A stretch of DNA of 64,000 bases from Chthonomonas sp. (GTDB lineage: Bacteria > Armatimonadota > Fimbriimonadia > Fimbriimonadales > Fimbriimonadaceae), in the NCBI GenBank assembly GCA_016788115.1, contig JAEURR010000007.1:88488-152487 (forward strand), given 5' to 3'. Position 1 is the stretch's first letter. Each line of letters opens with the position of its first letter. Shown here piece by piece: positions 61,353-64,000 of the stretch. Position numbers and translations under genes: made by a program. The notes beneath the pieces were generated by a model. That model did no database searches, was not told where the DNA came from, and saw only the letters and a list, made by a program, of their open reading frames with translations.

Positions 61353-62034
61353 TTAGCTGCACTCCAATGCGTGGGCACAGGTCCGCGACGAGACATTCAC
61401 TGCACAAGGGACGCTGCGCCCGACAGGTGGTCCGACCGTGTTGGATGAGCGTGACGTGATACCGAAAGCTCCATCCATTTGGAACGAACGACGGCAACAA
61501 GTCGTGGGCCCTCTGTTCGTTCACCGCTGGCTCGATGACCCCGAGTCGGATCGATGTCCGGTGAACGTGAGTGTCCACCGGGATGACCTCGCGTCCGAGG
61601 GCGAAGCACAAGACGATGCAACTGGTCTTGGGCCCGACGCCGGGGAGTTGCTCCAGCCACTTTCTTGCTTCCGCGTCCGACATTTGTCGCAGGAATCCAA
61701 GATCGTACTCGCCCGCATGCGCATGAATCCGCTGGAGACACGCCTTGATCCACTTCGATTTCTGATTGGAAAGCCCCGCCCCCTGGATACACCTCGCGAC
61801 GCCCTCCACCGGAGCGTCGGCCAGGGACTTCCAGGTCGGGTAGGTCTCCCGAAGATGGGTGAACGTCGGGAAGCTGCGCGCATCGTTGGTGTGCTGGCTC
61901 AAGATGCAGCTGATGAGCTCGTCCATCGGGTCAAAACGCGGGATGAAACGGGGGCGACCATGCAGCCGCTCAAGCGACTCGATGATCTGCTGAATTCGTT
62001 CGGCTTGACGCGCACCGGTTCCGACTTTGCCCAT
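61345..62034 (-). CDS. nth: Endonuclease III family DNA glycosylase
   Basis: A 229-residue HhH-GPD protein. LPGVGPKTS holds the catalytic Lys136, and PVDTHVHR the catalytic Asp154. The C-terminal CRAQRPLCSECLVADLC matches the C-x6-C-x2-C-x5-C iron-sulfur ligand spacing exactly. It would remove oxidised pyrimidines and cut abasic sites. It is the first gene of the operon nth-glnE-plsY-zinc-ribbon protein-lptF-lptD and is divergent from the lipoprotein gene 42 bases away. Confidence 0.94.
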   Translation of the reverse strand: MGKVGTGARQAERIQQIIESLERLHGRPRFIPRFDPMDELISCILSQHTNDARSFPTFTHLRETYPTWKSLADAPVEGVARCIQGAGLSNQKSKWIKACLQRIHAHAGEYDLGFLRQMSDAEARKWLEQLPGVGPKTSCIVLCFALGREVIPVDTHVHRTSIRLGVIEPAVNEQRAHDLLPSFVPNGWSFRYHVTLIQHGRTTCRAQRPLCSECLVADLCPRIGVQLSA

Positions 62035-62039
62035 ACCGC

Positions 62040-62068
62040 TAGACGATTATGGCGGTTCCTAGTAGACT
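62040..62068 (+). promoter_or_regulatory. Promoter of the lipoprotein-manC unit, probably leaderless
   Basis: TAGACG (62040-62045; 4 of 6 matches to TTGACA) and TAGACT (62063-62068) are spaced by exactly 17 bases. The ATG at 62076 follows 7 bases after the -10, so transcription would start at the start codon. Confidence 0.55.
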
Positions 62069-62075
62069 GCAACGA

Positions 62076-62525
62076 ATGCGAACGATTGGATGGAGCGCCA
62101 TTGCCCTTGCGACCCTCACGATGGTCGGCTGTAGCAAGCCTGCCCCAGACTTTGTCGGCGTCTGGAAAGAGACCACCGCCAAGGGAATCCAACACGAGAT
62201 CGTCATGTACACCGACGGGACATACGTCGATCGTACATTCAAGCACACTAACGGAGAACGCTTGGAAGTTCGCGGTACCTACCAATATCGGGATGAGAAG
62301 CTGTACGCCAAGCCGAGCGAGTTTTCACTCGAGAACATGAGTGATGCGCGCAAGAAGGAGATGGCCAAGACACTGCCGCCGGACCTCCTAAAGCAGGACG
62401 TCGGAACCGTGAAGTGGCCCTCCAAGGACGAATGGCATTTCAGCCCGATTGATAGCCCCAAGGAAGTGGCCATCTACAAGCGAATCGCGGGTCCGACGAC
62501 GACCGACAAGGCCAAATCGAAGTGA
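62076..62525 (+). CDS. Small lipoprotein, unknown function
   Basis: A 149-residue protein with a lipoprotein signal (lipobox MVGC, lipidated Cys at about residue 19). The mature part begins PDFVGVWKETT, and is a small beta-rich domain of the kind that reports as lipocalin-like or DUF. No ribosome binding site. It overlaps the next gene by GTGA; the two lipoproteins share the pattern VGVWKE/EGTWVA after the Cys and look like diverged paralogues. Confidence 0.75.
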   Translation: MRTIGWSAIALATLTMVGCSKPAPDFVGVWKETTAKGIQHEIVMYTDGTYVDRTFKHTNGERLEVRGTYQYRDEKLYAKPSEFSLENMSDARKKEMAKTLPPDLLKQDVGTVKWPSKDEWHFSPIDSPKEVAIYKRIAGPTTTDKAKSK

Positions 62526-62857
62526 AGCGAGCTTGCTTCGCTCTGGTCTTGGGTGCGTTCGTGCTCTCTGGTTGTCGCCCCTCTCCGATCGAAGGCACTT
62601 GGGTCGCGACTTTTCAAGATCAGACGATCACACTGAGGTTCGGACCGAAGGACTCCTACGAATGGACGGCGACCCTGAAGAACGATCCGGGGTCTGCGAT
62701 CTCGATCATGGGTAAGTACACCCGATCGCCGAAGGACCTCGATTTGATGCCAGCGGACAAGACCCTCAACAAGAGCACATTCAAGATTGAACGACTGGGA
62801 GAAACGAACCTGGTACTAAATGGCGTGAAAGGGACGCTCGAGTTCGACCGAAAATAG
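62522..62857 (+). CDS. Small lipoprotein, unknown function
   Basis: A 111-residue protein starting at GTG, with lipobox LSGC (Cys at about residue 18) and a short beta-rich domain beginning IEGTWVATFQDQ. It is coupled to the preceding lipoprotein (GTGA) and its TAG stop is followed immediately by the manC ATG. Confidence 0.75.
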   Translation: MKRACFALVLGAFVLSGCRPSPIEGTWVATFQDQTITLRFGPKDSYEWTATLKNDPGSAISIMGKYTRSPKDLDLMPADKTLNKSTFKIERLGETNLVLNGVKGTLEFDRK

Positions 62858-63961
62858 ATGGCAATGCGACGCATAGCAATTGTCATGGCGGGAGGATCGG
62901 GCGAGCGGTTTTGGCCGCTATCGAGACTCCATCGACCCAAGCAGCTCTTGAACCTGGCCTCGCCGGATCGGACGCTGCTCGCGCAGACAGTGGATCGGTT
63001 GCAGCCAACGTTCGCGGCAGAAAACATCTTTATCGCGACCGCCCCTCATTTGGTCGCCCCTAGCCAATCCGCCTTGCCTGAGTTGCCCGCAGGAAATGTC
63101 CAGGCCGAACCCCACAAGCGCAATACGGCGGGCTGCCTCATATGGGTCGCGGCGAACCTGCTGGCCCAAGACGCTGACGCGCGCAGCTCCGTTACGATGG
63201 CGGTGATTGCGGCGGATCACCGGATTTCGCCCGACGACCGATTTCGAGACACGATCGATACAGCTCTAGGGGTCGCGGAATCGACAGGCGGCATTGTCAC
63301 CATCGGGATTCCTCCCTCTCGGCCCGAAACAGGCTACGGTTACATCGAGGCTGATTCTGGCCGGACTGCCTTGGGCACTTCGTTGGTGCCGGTCCTGCCC
63401 GTGAGGCAATTCCGCGAGAAGCCTGATCATTCGACAGCCGAAGCTTTCCTGGTGCATGGCGGTTTCTACTGGAACAGCGGCACTTTCTTCTGGACGCTGG
63501 CTACCTTCCTGACGGAACTGGAACTGGCCGCGCCAGAACTTTATGCGGCAACCATGCGAATCGCAGAGTTACTAAGGTCAGGCGACCAGACGATGGCCGA
63601 CGAGGCCTTCGCAGCCCTGCCCAGTATTTCAATCGACTACGCGCTCATGGAGAAGGCGCGTACCGTGTACGTAGCCAAGGCGGCGTTTGACTGGGACGAC
63701 GTAGGTGCCTGGGACGCACTGGATCGGTCACTCAGCCCCGACTCAGCGGGCAATGTCGTTCGGGGCGACGTCCACGCTGTCGAGTCTTCGCAGAGCATCG
63801 TCATCAACGAATCGGCGACGATGACCGTGTGTACACTCGGGGTTGAGGGGCTGGTCGTGGTCGTCACCGAGGACGCCGTTTTAGTCCTGCCAAAGGATCG
63901 GGCGCAGGATGTCCGGCGGGTCGTTGAATCTGTGCGCGCGCAGTCTCCGGAAAAAATCTAG
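62858..63961 (+). CDS. manC: Mannose-1-phosphate guanylyltransferase
   Basis: A 367-residue nucleotidyltransferase making GDP-mannose. VMAGGSGERFWPLSR is the nucleotide-binding signature; ETGYGYI and FREKPD follow, the latter holding the sugar-phosphate Lys. It lacks the C-terminal isomerase (ManA) domain, so it is monofunctional. GDP-mannose would feed surface polysaccharide or lipopolysaccharide synthesis, in keeping with the lpt and PEP-CTERM genes. Confidence 0.94.
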   Translation: MAMRRIAIVMAGGSGERFWPLSRLHRPKQLLNLASPDRTLLAQTVDRLQPTFAAENIFIATAPHLVAPSQSALPELPAGNVQAEPHKRNTAGCLIWVAANLLAQDADARSSVTMAVIAADHRISPDDRFRDTIDTALGVAESTGGIVTIGIPPSRPETGYGYIEADSGRTALGTSLVPVLPVRQFREKPDHSTAEAFLVHGGFYWNSGTFFWTLATFLTELELAAPELYAATMRIAELLRSGDQTMADEAFAALPSISIDYALMEKARTVYVAKAAFDWDDVGAWDALDRSLSPDSAGNVVRGDVHAVESSQSIVINESATMTVCTLGVEGLVVVVTEDAVLVLPKDRAQDVRRVVESVRAQSPEKI

Positions 63962-63967
63962 CCTGTA

Positions 63968-63997
63968 TTGACACTTTCCGCTTGTAGTTCTGAATCT
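63968..63997 (+). promoter_or_regulatory. Possible promoter for a gene beyond the window
   Basis: A perfect -35 TTGACA (63968-63973) follows the manC stop; TGAATC (17-base spacing) or GAATCT (18-base) could be the -10. The downstream gene is not visible. Confidence 0.3.
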
Positions 63998-64000
63998 AGC

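Overview
The window reads as a high-GC, gene-dense chromosome segment of a flagellated, piliated diderm bacterium. The pointers are flagellar export and switch genes, type IV pilin-like genes, an LptF/LptD pair and an outer-membrane barrel protein, a PEP-CTERM protein, a B12-dependent ribonucleotide reductase with NrdR, and an arginine operon using the acylated-ornithine carbamoyltransferase route. My best guess is Armatimonadota, class Fimbriimonadia; this is inferred from gene content and style, not from a marker comparison. I see no phage, insertion sequence, integrase, CRISPR array, rRNA or tRNA, and no gene-free stretch longer than about 240 bases.

Layout. 1-3637 (minus): fliM, fliN, fliO, fliP and the start of fliQ. 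3753-5091: a RelA/SpoT-type HD protein convergent with an M48 protease. 5264-9128 (plus): four pilin-like proteins and a small membrane protein. 9160-10497: an ECF sigma factor with a probable self-recognised promoter, followed by a membrane protein carrying a secretin/STN-like domain. 10564-14679: a zinc-ribbon membrane protein and an oversized membrane pyrophosphatase. 15067-18722: a CoA-transferase/GNAT fusion, folC and a HIT protein. 18712-27270 (minus): a compact arginine operon argG, unknown P-loop NTPase, argC, argD, argF', argB, argE', argH, with pruA upstream. 29031-32299: PEP-CTERM protein, fhs and a small membrane protein. 32357-36520 (minus): nrdR and nrdJ behind NrdR-box-like sites. 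36757-43827: a diguanylate cyclase, aspS, a DUF5916-like barrel protein and an MFS transporter. 43824-47178 (minus): a PilZ protein and an ABC-2 exporter operon ending in a TPR protein with a histidine-rich tail. 47277-51177: a TIM-barrel isomerase, and an ACT protein, lysC, folP operon. 51255-53967: a divergent polytopic membrane protein and an ABC-2 permease. 53964-62034 (minus): a six-gene operon nth, glnE, plsY, zinc-ribbon membrane protein, lptF, lptD. 62076-63961 (plus): two small lipoproteins and manC.

Gene organisation is very tight. Operon genes overlap by ATGA, GTGA or TTGA. Seven of eight convergent gene pairs overlap at their 3' ends. Many transcription-unit starts have a TANNNT hexamer 5-10 bases before the start codon and no ribosome binding site, which suggests widespread leaderless or near-leaderless mRNAs.

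The strongest candidates for something new are the P-loop NTPase translationally coupled between argG and argC, the carbamoyltransferase whose acyl-specificity position carries Gln instead of Glu or Pro, and the roughly 270-residue hydrophilic insert in the proton-pumping pyrophosphatase.
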